A DNA stretch of 64,000 nt from Flexithrix dorotheae DSM 6795 (GTDB lineage: Bacteria > Bacteroidota > Bacteroidia > Cytophagales > Flammeovirgaceae), in assembly GCF_000379765.1 (NCBI RefSeq), contig NZ_KB903476.1:248204-312203 (forward strand), read 5' to 3'. Shown one piece after another: positions 28,386 to 37,131 of the stretch (the first letter of the stretch is position 1; every line of letters begins with the position of its first letter). The translations under genes were made by a program, and so were the position numbers. The notes beneath the pieces are model-generated. The model made no database searches, had not been told where the DNA came from, and worked only from the letters and a program-made list of their open reading frames with translations.

Positions 28386-28799
28386 ATGTCAGATAAAAAA
28401 TACCATTCAGTGATGTTGATTGATGATAATGAGATAGATAACCTTATCAATCAAAAGATGATAGAAGCATCGAATATCTGCAAAAATATTTATGTACATT
28501 CTGGAGCAAGAAGCGCCATTGAATTTCTGAAGAACATTGAAAAAATTTCTCACCTTGACCCAATGCAAATTCTTCCTGATGTTATATTTTTAGATATTGA
28601 CATGCCATTGATGGACGGATTTCAGTTTTTGGATTTATTCGACAAACTTAATGAGGAAACCAAGGGAAAATGCAAAATTGTAATGCTTACTTCCTCAATC
28701 AACCCTCAGGATATTAATAAGTCGAAAAATTATATCTACGTAAAGAAATATATTAATAAACCACTTACTCAGCAAAACCTGGTAAGCCTGGATATTTAA
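28386..28799 (+). CDS. Stand-alone response regulator receiver protein
   Basis: This is a single receiver domain of 137 residues with no output domain. The acidic pair is in LIDDNEIDN, the phosphoacceptor is Asp70 in PDVIFLDIDMPLMDGFQF, the conserved Thr/Ser is in VMLTSSINPQD and the lysine is in INKPLTQ. The N-terminal sequence is typical of small Bacteroidota receivers. It could be the phosphorelay target of a hybrid kinase such as the one at 6.6 kb, but nothing in the sequence links the two. Confidence 0.92.
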   Translation: MSDKKYHSVMLIDDNEIDNLINQKMIEASNICKNIYVHSGARSAIEFLKNIEKISHLDPMQILPDVIFLDIDMPLMDGFQFLDLFDKLNEETKGKCKIVMLTSSINPQDINKSKNYIYVKKYINKPLTQQNLVSLDI

Positions 28800-28852
28800 A
28801 AAAATCTCAGAGATTCCGGATCAATGGTCCTGATTTTTTTTAGGATATAAAA

Positions 28853-28890
28853 AGCCACCACAAATTTCCATCAAAAAGTTTGTGGTGGCT
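28853..28890. terminator. Convergent terminator hairpin
   Basis: AGCCACCACAAA (28853-28864) pairs perfectly with TTTGTGGTGGCT (28879-28890). On the minus strand the stem is followed by TTTTT, so it should stop the LOG-family gene. On the plus strand the tail is weaker. Confidence 0.82.
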
Positions 28891-28925
28891 GTGTATTTTA
28901 TAGATATTAATTTTTATTTCGAGAA

Positions 28926-29519
28926 TTAGCTCTTTTCTCCATCAAACCATTTACCCATCTTATTGGGAATATAGTGATCAAACTGCTCCAGCAATCCTTC
29001 AGGAGTTTTATCCACTAAAATCAAAGACCTGTTCACCTTATTTAAAAAGCCATCTTCCACCATTTTATCAAAAAATTGAATTAAAAGATCAAAATACCCG
29101 TCAGTATTAATTAGTCCAATTGGGCAATTGTGTAAGTCTAACTGGGACCAGGTAAGGATTTCGCAAAGTTCATCCATTGTACCAAAGCCTCCGGGCAAAG
29201 CTATAAATGCATCAGACTTTTCAGCCATTATTTGCTTCCGTTCATGCATGCTATCCACAGTTATGATTTCAGTAAGACCTTTATGTGCTACTTCCTTTTC
29301 CACCAGAAAATTGGGAATAACACCAGTAACTTTGCCTCCATTTTCCAAAACTGAATCGGCAATAACACCCATCAAACCAACATTTCCTGCCCCATAGACC
29401 AGGGTATGATTTTTCTTTGCCAATAATTTTCCCAAATCCCAGGCTATTTGTTCAAACACGACCTTATTTCCTGTTCTGGAGCCACAAAACACACAAATAT
29501 TTTGAACCTTATTTTCCAT
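28926..29519 (-). CDS. LOG-family (TIGR00730) nucleotide phosphoribohydrolase-like protein
   Basis: LOG-family proteins hydrolyse the N-glycosidic bond of nucleoside 5'-monophosphates, releasing the base and ribose 5-phosphate. The 197-residue protein has ICVFCGSRTGN at the N-terminus, YGAGNVGLMG for nucleotide binding, the MHERKQIM segment and the signature PGGFGTMDELCE. These are the conserved LOG residues including the catalytic arginine and glutamate. It is the last of three minus-strand genes after a PARP and a small unknown, with gaps of 51 and 95 bases. Whether this is a true operon is an inference. Related proteins act on AMP or cytokinin nucleotides; the natural substrate is unknown. 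Confidence 0.92.
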   Translation of the reverse strand: MENKVQNICVFCGSRTGNKVVFEQIAWDLGKLLAKKNHTLVYGAGNVGLMGVIADSVLENGGKVTGVIPNFLVEKEVAHKGLTEIITVDSMHERKQIMAEKSDAFIALPGGFGTMDELCEILTWSQLDLHNCPIGLINTDGYFDLLIQFFDKMVEDGFLNKVNRSLILVDKTPEGLLEQFDHYIPNKMGKWFDGEKS

Positions 29520-29614
29520 TTATCAATAATTTTTTTCTTTCAACTTTAAGCTAAAATGCTGAATATTTATCCTGCAATTTAAGTTTATAAACCAAAAGAT
29601 AAACAGAAATCAAT

Positions 29615-29878
29615 TTAATTTTGGGAAGAATACAAATATTGTAAAATATTGTCCATAATTGAAGGCAACTTGTAAATCCGAAACAGGCCATTGTATTCAA
29701 AAGACCATCCATTCTGTTCACAAAGCTCCGCCATAATTGCAGAAATCTCTGATTGAAATGCGATATAACCCAAGCCTCTCAGATAAAGCTTTACTTCCAA
29801 AGTAGTAGTTTCACCATTTTCCAGCATTAAATCTTCTGCTGTAATTCTTATAATATCCAATGTGAGTTTTTTTGCCAT
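29615..29878 (-). CDS. Small protein of unknown function downstream of the PARP gene
   Basis: I do not recognise this 87-residue protein. It is mostly helical in its first half (LDIIRITAEDLMLENGETTTLEVKLYL region) and ends with an aromatic segment that looks like a strand-turn-strand (GWSFEYNGLFRIYKL). That pattern could be a small winged-helix-like fold, but the call is weak. It sits 51 bases after the WGR-PARP stop on the same strand and before the LOG gene. The ATG at 29878 gives a plausible start. Its position suggests a partner or regulator of the PARP. Confidence 0.7.
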   Translation of the reverse strand: MAKKLTLDIIRITAEDLMLENGETTTLEVKLYLRGLGYIAFQSEISAIMAELCEQNGWSFEYNGLFRIYKLPSIMDNILQYLYSSQN

Positions 29879-29929
29879 AGTAACTGAAGTTTTAGAAAGT
29901 TTGATTTTATTTATACTTTGAATGAGTTA

Positions 29930-31171
29930 TTAGTGCCTTACTTCTACCAAATATTTAATTGTACATTGAGATTCATTGTAAACGATATATTCATTATTGA
30001 TTAAATCAGCACCTCCTTTTGCAAAAAGAGAATCGTAATTTTGACCCTTTTCCTTTAGTTTTTTTTCGTTAAAATTATAATGCTCAGGCTGGTGTTTTTT
30101 TACTTTAAACTGGTTTCCGGTGTGTACCTCATAAAGGGCAAGAAAACTTCTTTCCGAGTTTCCCGCAGTCCAATAAGATCCTCTTAAAGAAGTGTAGTTC
30201 AATGACTTTTTAAAACGATCGGCAAAATAAAGCCCATAGCCAAACATTTTCCCGGTTATCACTACATTGGATGGCCGCAATACAAGGCCATTTTCCAGAA
30301 TCGACATCCAGTTTTCGTTTCTGCTTCCGTGCCAAAAAAGCTTAGTTTGTTTATTTTTTCTTTCCCTTAATGACTCGTTAAACTTTTGCTGTGTCCTTAT
30401 GTTTTTCACCTCATAGGCAGCAAAGAATTTCGACTTCTCCCCTTCCATTAATTTCTGAATTTGCTTTTCCACTTTTCTATCCTCTACCTTCGAAACCATT
30501 AACCCCATGGCTTCCAATAGATTTATTTTTTCATTTTTTTCTGTTGCTTCCTTTTTCTGACTGTTAATTTGGACTTGCCCCCGCATTACATCAAGCGTTT
30601 GCTGCTCTTCCAATAACATCTCGTTGATTTCGGCAACTTCTTCAGTAGAATTTACTTTTTCCACCAGATGATCTTTCACATTACCCATTTTTCTGGGAAT
30701 AACCTGATACAGTTCTAAAAGCCTGGCATTAAAATGTTCCGTATTCATATTAGGCTCCACCTTTTTCAACAAATCATCGATAATTAGCTGAGCTTCCTCC
30801 AACTGAGTTTCAGTCACCTGATCAGGATTTACATTGTAATTATACTGAATGGATTTAGTGGCAAATTGCATTAAACTACTGATAAGACTCCTGACTTGTT
30901 CATCAGAAATATCTTCAAAATCGACTTTTTTAGAAGTTGTCGCAAACAAATGAGTCTGGTCTTTATATCCCTTTCTGATTTTTTCCCTGTATTTGGTATC
31001 CCAAAGATTGACCGGATAAATCTGACTGGAAGAACGGCTACCAATCCGGCCATAATTGGTAGTGAAAGTCCCGTCTTCGTTTTCAATCATTTCATAAAAC
31101 TTATTGTTGTTATTGGGGGTAACCATTATTAGTTTGCTGGTTCGAAGGAGTTTGTTTGCTTGTGCCTGCAT
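29930..31171 (-). CDS. WGR-PARP: bacterial poly(ADP-ribose) polymerase-like protein
   Basis: This 413-residue protein has the architecture of a small PARP. Residues about 10-80 form a WGR-like domain (KLIMVTPNNNNKFYEMI, then NYGRIGS in place of WGR). Residues about 85-230 are helical and resemble the PARP regulatory domain. The catalytic domain follows: FWHGSRNENW with His281, MFGYGLYFADRFKKS with Tyr315, and NNEYIVYNESQ with Glu394. That is the full H-Y-E triad of chain-making ADP-ribosyltransferases that use NAD+. WGR domains contact broken or nicked DNA in eukaryotic PARPs, so a damage-response role is a reasonable inference. There are no zinc fingers, BRCT domain or export signal. The start at 31171 keeps the full WGR domain. 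Confidence 0.93.
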   Translation of the reverse strand: MQAQANKLLRTSKLIMVTPNNNNKFYEMIENEDGTFTTNYGRIGSRSSSQIYPVNLWDTKYREKIRKGYKDQTHLFATTSKKVDFEDISDEQVRSLISSLMQFATKSIQYNYNVNPDQVTETQLEEAQLIIDDLLKKVEPNMNTEHFNARLLELYQVIPRKMGNVKDHLVEKVNSTEEVAEINEMLLEEQQTLDVMRGQVQINSQKKEATEKNEKINLLEAMGLMVSKVEDRKVEKQIQKLMEGEKSKFFAAYEVKNIRTQQKFNESLRERKNKQTKLFWHGSRNENWMSILENGLVLRPSNVVITGKMFGYGLYFADRFKKSLNYTSLRGSYWTAGNSERSFLALYEVHTGNQFKVKKHQPEHYNFNEKKLKEKGQNYDSLFAKGGADLINNEYIVYNESQCTIKYLVEVRH

Positions 31172-31300
31172 GTTAAATTAAATTTTTATCATCTGGTTAA
31201 TCTTATTTAATTCAAATTTTATTCTGCAGAACGTAAAGGATTTACGAATTGAATATTTTTTAAAAAAAATGAGGCTTAGTTATAGCAAGGAAAAAATGGG

Positions 31301-31337
31301 CAAAAAAAAAGCTGACCAAAACGGTCAGCTAAAAAAA
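31301..31337 (-). terminator. Rho-independent terminator after the helical-repeat gene
   Basis: AGCTGACC (31310-31317) pairs perfectly with GGTCAGCT (31323-31330) around a 5-nt loop. Read on the minus strand the stem is followed by a run of nine T residues. It lies 31 bases after the stop of the 31362-32810 gene. Confidence 0.9.
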
Positions 31338-31361
31338 TTCAATTAAAAATTGATACGTACT

Positions 31362-32810
31362 TTAGTTACTGGTTACTAATTCTACAAATCTGTCATCCAG
31401 CTCAATGAACTTCGTTGGACTAAATAACCTACCAGCCTGAATTGATTCACTTTTACTTATTAATGTTCTGATTTTCATTGCTTTATCCCTTTTAGCGGGG
31501 CTAATGGCAATTTTCAGTATTTTAATAAATATCACAATATCTTCGCTTGTGTCCTTACCTAGAATCCTCAATTGCCTTTGGATACTATTAATCAACTGCT
31601 GGAATAAATCTTCATCCTTTTTGCAGCAATACATAAGAGCCAGGCAACATTTAATTTCTAACAATGCATATGGATATTTCTTAAGACTTACCTCATTCAA
31701 CAGATTATTTATCCATCTGGCTGCCTCATCAAATTTACCCACATAGTAACAGGCAGTAGCCCTGAACATGATATAATTCAAATATTTTGGGATATCATCT
31801 TTATCACATTCAAAGTACTGGAATAGGTTTTCATTTTCCCCATACAAATCGGCCTCACACTTCAGCCTGATATGTCTTTTCAGCTTGGTACTTAAGAACT
31901 GAGCAGGGTAAGTATACAACCCGTAGTTGGAAAGTAATGAACCTGTTTGTTCATTCACCTCTTCAAAATATTTTTCGGCTTTCCTGAATACTTTATAATG
32001 ATTGTAGTATTCTAATCTCAGGTATTCGAAAACAAGTTTTAAGTGGAAATAAATTGAATCCAGGTAATAATTATCAAATATCTTTTCGATATTTTCCAAA
32101 ATATCCTCAATTGGTTCTTTACCGTCATTTGCTTTTTCCCCATCTTCAATGAACAATCGGTGGAAAATACTTAAGCAATTTTGGTAAACATAGAGTCGGT
32201 GTGAATTGTAAAGATTACACACATTATCCATTTCAGTAGCCATCAGGTTTAGCCCAAACTTGTCAGTTTCATCACCTGATAAGGAATATTCTCCAAATTT
32301 CTTGAAATACTCTGCCAGCAAATCCTCTGCTTTATCCACCGCCAACATATAGGCTACGTGTTTGTTATAAAGCTGTGAATAATGGAAATGTTCCGGAGTA
32401 TTCAGATGTAATTTCTTTAAAGTTTTATAAACTATGGTAAGTTCATTGGAAAGATCATAATCCAACAACTCTTTCTCAAGTTTCTTTAAAGTAGCTATAG
32501 AAATAGCTCTCTTTTTAGTGAAAATTATTTCGTTAATATTCGCTACTTTTTTAAGAAGATCCGTTCTTGGATTCTCCATTTGCTGTAACAAATATTCTTC
32601 AATTTTTTGGTTTAGCCGTGATCTTAAAGTGTAATAAGCATTGGTATTTACATCCAGCTCACTCATGATTTTGCTATCTGAGAGTTGCTTCTCCCGCATT
32701 GATCTTAACAGGTAGGCAGATTTATCTGCATTGCTTTCAATTAAGGATTCATGAATTGACTCATAATCAGATAAAGAGAGCTGCTTAATAATGTGCTTTA
32801 ATTTGGCCAT
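31362..32810 (-). CDS. Helical-repeat protein of unknown function
   Basis: I do not recognise a named function. The 482-residue protein is almost entirely alpha-helical, rich in Leu, Tyr, Lys and Glu, with repeated pairs of helices such as YCCKKDEDLFQQLINSIQ and YVGKFDEAARWINNLL that resemble TPR-type repeats. The N-terminus has a coiled-coil-like stretch. There is no signal peptide, membrane helix or catalytic motif, so a cytoplasmic scaffold or adaptor is likely. It stands alone between the PARP locus and a long gap, and has its own terminator, so it is probably a single-gene transcript. Similar proteins are, to my knowledge, found in Cytophagales. Confidence 0.82.
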   Translation of the reverse strand: MAKLKHIIKQLSLSDYESIHESLIESNADKSAYLLRSMREKQLSDSKIMSELDVNTNAYYTLRSRLNQKIEEYLLQQMENPRTDLLKKVANINEIIFTKKRAISIATLKKLEKELLDYDLSNELTIVYKTLKKLHLNTPEHFHYSQLYNKHVAYMLAVDKAEDLLAEYFKKFGEYSLSGDETDKFGLNLMATEMDNVCNLYNSHRLYVYQNCLSIFHRLFIEDGEKANDGKEPIEDILENIEKIFDNYYLDSIYFHLKLVFEYLRLEYYNHYKVFRKAEKYFEEVNEQTGSLLSNYGLYTYPAQFLSTKLKRHIRLKCEADLYGENENLFQYFECDKDDIPKYLNYIMFRATACYYVGKFDEAARWINNLLNEVSLKKYPYALLEIKCCLALMYCCKKDEDLFQQLINSIQRQLRILGKDTSEDIVIFIKILKIAISPAKRDKAMKIRTLISKSESIQAGRLFSPTKFIELDDRFVELVTSN

Positions 32811-33623
32811 ATCTCATTCAATTTGATTCAATTATTTTTATTTCCGAAAACTACTCAAATTAAAAATGCAATACCTGATGTAGTTTGGATCGGTTAATAA
32901 AACCTAATCTGATGTAATATATTGTAAAAATATTTATTTTATTAACAAAAAAATCAACTTCTCACGCTACAAGAAGGTCCAAAAAGCTGTTGGGTTAGTC
33001 TGTTTAAGGTACTTTGTAAAAGGAAAGAAAGTGGGTGGTATACCTAAAAATCCTATTCTAAAAGCCTATTCATCCCACAATCACCTCAAAAAACACATTT
33101 CCTTTTTTGTGTAAGTATATTAATAAACAGTAATAATATTAGATTATTATCTGCTTCTTTAAATATAATTATTATTTAAATATAAACACGGGAAAATGCT
33201 ATTAAATATGTTCTAAAATCAATAGATTATAAGTTTCCCCTGATTACTCCAAAAACAAAAAATCCGCCCTTCTGGCATACACTAGCCTAAAAAATCAATT
33301 TAAAATTGTACTTTCCCAATATTTAATAAAAGAAATCTGCTTTACACCTATTGGGACTGGTCCAACAAAACCTGATTCTTTTATAATAGTACTATTTTGT
33401 TTTTAAAATTGAAAATTTTTCAATGCAAGTCCGATGTAAGAAATCATTTGATTTTAACGATTTTGTTGAAAATACAGGGTGTGTAGATGGATTACGAACA
33501 AGGCTGGCATTTGAGAAAATTTAAATGGCCGAAATTGAAATTTCCTGTTCAAAATTATGAATGCAACCATTGTAATGATTGAATTAATAATAACCCAGTA
33601 AGCCCAGACTTTAGAAATAAATA
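32811..33623. other. Long AT-rich intergenic region
   Basis: This 813-bp gap between two minus-strand genes has no tRNA, strong terminator or long frame. The only coding hint is a 31-codon plus-strand frame at 33487-33582 that would encode a basic, aromatic peptide ending in CNHCND. It may be spurious. The promoter of the helical-repeat gene should lie near 32811-32900. I see nothing else defined. Confidence 0.45.
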
Positions 33624-34790
33624 TCAGGTAAGTTTTCCTACAGCTTTAAGCCAGCGGTTGGGAATATTTCCTTTATTCGCTTCTTCAAAATCACTATAGC
33701 TGCATGGAAGTACCATATTCCTTCCCAGTGTATCCGATGAATTTTTCTCTTCCAGGTTAATTTCCATCCACCATTTATCCGATATTTTACTCTTATAAAA
33801 AATTATTTCATGGGTATCGCTTACTTCCTTAACATCAATGGGAACTATGTATTTCACATAAAAATTACTTTTGAAACTCAGCTCTTTTTTTCTAAAGGAA
33901 AACCCTTCTATAAAATACCAGACCATAGTAGCCACTACATTGGCAGAGATATTATCCCGATCTAATGAAGAGTGAAAACCATAAAAACCGATAGAGGATA
34001 GTTTTTCATTTAGCCCTGCATACCAACACAACTGACAGGCTTCCTCTCCTGTAAGCCCAAAGGGAAATAGCTCAGGAGTAGCCAAAACTTCGGATTGACG
34101 AAGTGAAGAAATATCAAAACTCAATAAATCTGCTGATCTGATTAGCGGTTCAGTTTCCTTGAAATTGTCTCTAACCTGTCCCAGACTTTTAATTTCAAAA
34201 TTCAGTTTTTGTAATATTTCAATCACGGATTTATCATTGAGATATCGCTGGTAACCTAAATGAATATATTCGAAAAGGTAGTTTGGATGATGCATGAGTA
34301 TCTGGTGCACATGATTTTCCTCCCCTATTTCACTACCCAGATTTATTCTGGAATCCACATTTAGCATGGTAATGATTTTATCCAGATTCTGATAAGATTT
34401 AAACTGACCATAATCAAGACCATGTGCGCCTCCTAATATTACAGGAAGTGTATTATGGCTGATCAGAATTTCGCAAACCTCCGTGAGCCTGTCAATAGTA
34501 TCCTGAAAACTTTCACCCAGCCTTAAGTTACCCAAATCCACAACTTTCACTTCTTTTGAAAATTCCCTGAGCTTATAGAAGGCTTTTCTCAAAGGAGAAA
34601 TACTGTTTTTTTCGATATTTTCTTTCCTTGCAAATTGATAATCATTTACACCAAAAATGGCGATCTCAGCATTTTCCCAGCCGGGGAAAACTTCTCCATG
34701 TATTGAAATGTTTTCAAAAAGGCACTTCTTCCCGGAAATATCTTTTTGCTCGGCTTTACTTAAACTTTCAAAAAATAATCTTAAACTCAT
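33624..34790 (-). CDS. Degenerate ureohydrolase (arginase/formimidoylglutamase-like)
   Basis: The 388-residue protein has the fold signatures of arginase-type ureohydrolases, but the metal site is altered. Where active enzymes have GGDH, DAHxD and SxDxD, this one has GGAHG, NVDSRIN and SFDISS. It keeps one His and two Asp but lacks most of the manganese-binding residues. Bacteroidota proteins of this type are commonly labelled formimidoylglutamase. It may have lost hydrolase activity or use a different site. It starts 46 bases from the divergent DUF3078 gene, with which it shares a promoter region. Confidence 0.82.
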   Translation of the reverse strand: MSLRLFFESLSKAEQKDISGKKCLFENISIHGEVFPGWENAEIAIFGVNDYQFARKENIEKNSISPLRKAFYKLREFSKEVKVVDLGNLRLGESFQDTIDRLTEVCEILISHNTLPVILGGAHGLDYGQFKSYQNLDKIITMLNVDSRINLGSEIGEENHVHQILMHHPNYLFEYIHLGYQRYLNDKSVIEILQKLNFEIKSLGQVRDNFKETEPLIRSADLLSFDISSLRQSEVLATPELFPFGLTGEEACQLCWYAGLNEKLSSIGFYGFHSSLDRDNISANVVATMVWYFIEGFSFRKKELSFKSNFYVKYIVPIDVKEVSDTHEIIFYKSKISDKWWMEINLEEKNSSDTLGRNMVLPCSYSDFEEANKGNIPNRWLKAVGKLT

Positions 34791-34836
34791 TTATATTTGC
34801 GCGATAAACCAATAAAACATCAGTATCCTCTTAAAA

Positions 34837-36018
34837 ATGATTTGTACCATTTTAAAAATTCACGGCTATTATAGAAAATTAATCTTACTTAGCCTTGCCC
34901 TTCCTTTAACTTTTTCAGCATTTGGTCAAATATCAGATCACCCTCAGGATACAACCTTTAAATTAGATGATAAAATTAAAGAGCTTCCCGTTTTTCAATT
35001 AAATGACAGCTTAAAATTTATCAAACTGGATAAACATACTATCCTACTTGAATCTGAGGACTCTGTGGTGGTGCTTGAAATTATAGAGCGATTAAAAACT
35101 TTAGTTCACCAGCAGGAAAAGGACACTTCACTCAGTGAAATTGTTCAGGAGGAAGTGAAAGAAACCACAATAGAAAAAAAATGGTCACATAAAGGGAACC
35201 TCGGCTTTAACTTTTCGAATGTTGGTTTTAACAAGTATTGGTCAACTGGTGGGGAAAGCGCCATTTCCCTTAGCTCTATTGTGCATTACATTCTCAAAAG
35301 AGAATCTGAAAACAGTAATTTCGAAAATATATTTCACCTGGGTTATGGCGTCACTAAGCAAGGAGAAAAAGGTTTCAGAAAGTCAGATGACGAATTGTAT
35401 ATCATTTCTCAGTTTAGCCGAAAAACTACCGGTAAAAACTGGAACCTGTCTGGAAAAATCCACTTCAAAACTCAGATTGACCAGGGATTAAAATATTCTG
35501 AAGATCCACTTACTAATGAAGAAGAAGCTGTAAGAATATCCAACTTTATGGCACCAGGAAGGCTGGAAGTTTCATCAGGAATGCTTTATAAAACCAATGT
35601 GGAAGAAAAACTGGAATTTACGGGAATGTTTTCCCCAATCACCGGTAAAATGACCATGGTGTTGGATGATTCCGTAAAAGGCACTGATTATGGCTTGTTG
35701 GAGGGGAAAAAGGTTTTATCTGAATTGGGTGTACAGGTTAACTCCACTCTCAGTGCTAAAATTATGGAAAACATTACCTTTAAAAATTTTATTAACCTGT
35801 TTGCCAACTATGAGAAAATGGAGAATGTGGACGTAAACTGGGAAACTCTTGTAGTGCTAAGAGTAAACAAATTTTTTCATACCAATTTCTCTACGAACTT
35901 CATTTATGATGATGACGTCAATTTTCAGGGTGTGGATGATAACGGGAATCCTTTTGAATCAGGAGCCAAACCCCAATTTAAACATGTGCTTAATGTGGGC
36001 ATGAACTTTATTTTTTGA
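34837..36018 (+). CDS. DUF3078 outer-membrane-associated protein
   Basis: This 393-residue exported protein starts with a signal peptide (LILLSLALPLTFSAFGQ). After a polar linker rich in Glu and Thr it carries the DUF3078 domain, with WSHKGNLGFNFSNVGFNKYWSTGGE, SGKIHFKTQIDQGLKY, FTGMFSPITGKMTMVLDDS and a closing beta-strand GMNFIF. Alternating aromatic and polar residues suggest a beta-barrel or a beta-rich envelope protein. The family has no established function. It is divergent from the ureohydrolase-like gene and precedes a PfkB-type kinase gene. Confidence 0.88.
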   Translation: MICTILKIHGYYRKLILLSLALPLTFSAFGQISDHPQDTTFKLDDKIKELPVFQLNDSLKFIKLDKHTILLESEDSVVVLEIIERLKTLVHQQEKDTSLSEIVQEEVKETTIEKKWSHKGNLGFNFSNVGFNKYWSTGGESAISLSSIVHYILKRESENSNFENIFHLGYGVTKQGEKGFRKSDDELYIISQFSRKTTGKNWNLSGKIHFKTQIDQGLKYSEDPLTNEEEAVRISNFMAPGRLEVSSGMLYKTNVEEKLEFTGMFSPITGKMTMVLDDSVKGTDYGLLEGKKVLSELGVQVNSTLSAKIMENITFKNFINLFANYEKMENVDVNWETLVVLRVNKFFHTNFSTNFIYDDDVNFQGVDDNGNPFESGAKPQFKHVLNVGMNFIF

Positions 36019-36079
36019 TGTATTAGGTACATCCTTTTATAAAATCAGCCACTTTCTTAAATTAGAACAAAGGCATAGT

Positions 36080-36087
36080 TATCTTTG
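36080..36087 (+). promoter_or_regulatory. Putative -7 box upstream of the PfkB gene
   Basis: TATCTTTG at 36080-36087 matches TAnnTTTG. It lies 117 bases before the start codon, so any transcript would have a leader of about 110 bases. No clear -33 box was found. Confidence 0.35.
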
Positions 36088-36204
36088 CTAATATTTTGAA
36101 AAGCTTTTAAAAAACATTTTCTTTCCGAAGAAAATTATCAAATCTGAATATAACTTTTTAATAACGGGATTCATCCCATTTTTTTAATCTAAATAAAATC
36201 CTGA

Positions 36205-37125
36205 ATGAGTCTTTTAACTGTAGGATCTGTAGCTTTTGACGCTATTGAAACCCCTTTTGGAAAAACTGATAAAATTATAGGTGGAGCAGCTACTTACATT
36301 TCTCTGGCCTCTTCTTATTTTATAAAAGAAGGCAAACTGGTTGCTGTAGTGGGAGGAGATTTTCCCAAGTCTGATATTAAATTACTGGAAGATCATGGAA
36401 TTAATACCGAAGGTCTTCAAATAAAGGAAAATGAAAAATCCTTTTTCTGGTCTGGAAAATACCATAATGATATGAATTCCAGAGACACCCTGGTTACAGA
36501 GTTGAATGTACTGGAAAATTTCGATCCAATCCTACCTGATTCTTACCAGGGAGTGGACTTTCTTATGTTGGGAAACCTGGCTCCTACAGTTCAAAGGACA
36601 GTAATTGAAAGGCTTGAAAAAAGGCCAAAACTCATCGTGTTGGATACCATGAATTTCTGGATGGATATCATGCTGGATGAACTGTTGCAAACACTTAAAC
36701 TGGTAGATGTACTATCCATAAATGATGAAGAAGCCAGACAACTGTCAGGAGAATATTCTTTAGTGAAAGCTGCCAAGAAAATTATGGGAATGGGCCCTAA
36801 AACACTAATTATAAAAAAAGGAGAGCATGGTGCATTATTATTTCAGAATGACAATGTATTCTTTGCCCCTGCTTTACCCCTTGAAGAAGTTTTTGACCCT
36901 ACCGGAGCTGGTGATTCTTTTGCTGGTGGCTTTATTGGTTATCTTGCAAAAACCAACGATATTTCCTTCAATAATATGAAAAAAGCCATCATCTACGGTT
37001 CAGCTATGGCTTCATTCACTGTGGAAAAGTTTGGCACGGAAAGGCTGGTAAATCTGGATGAAGATGACTTGGAAATCAGATTCCAGCGTTTCATCGACTT
37101 GGTACAATTAGAAGCAAAAATCTAA
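36205..37125 (+). CDS. PfkB-family sugar or nucleoside kinase
   Basis: This 306-residue ribokinase-type enzyme phosphorylates a sugar or nucleoside with ATP. It starts with LLTVGSVAFDAIETPFG and has a GGAATYISLASSYF segment with the substrate-binding GG. The C-terminal signature DPTGAGDSFAGGFIGYL includes the catalytic base. Its stop codon is six bases before the deoC start, so the two are very likely co-transcribed. The neighbour suggests a role in pentose or deoxynucleoside use, but the substrate cannot be read from the sequence. Confidence 0.93.
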   Translation: MSLLTVGSVAFDAIETPFGKTDKIIGGAATYISLASSYFIKEGKLVAVVGGDFPKSDIKLLEDHGINTEGLQIKENEKSFFWSGKYHNDMNSRDTLVTELNVLENFDPILPDSYQGVDFLMLGNLAPTVQRTVIERLEKRPKLIVLDTMNFWMDIMLDELLQTLKLVDVLSINDEEARQLSGEYSLVKAAKKIMGMGPKTLIIKKGEHGALLFQNDNVFFAPALPLEEVFDPTGAGDSFAGGFIGYLAKTNDISFNNMKKAIIYGSAMASFTVEKFGTERLVNLDEDDLEIRFQRFIDLVQLEAKI

Positions 37126-37131
37126 TCAAAC

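Noticed and set aside
33487-33582. A 31-codon frame ending in CNHCND
   Set aside because: Too short, alone in an AT-rich gap, no ribosome-binding signal visible. I mention it in the gap entry but do not call a gene.
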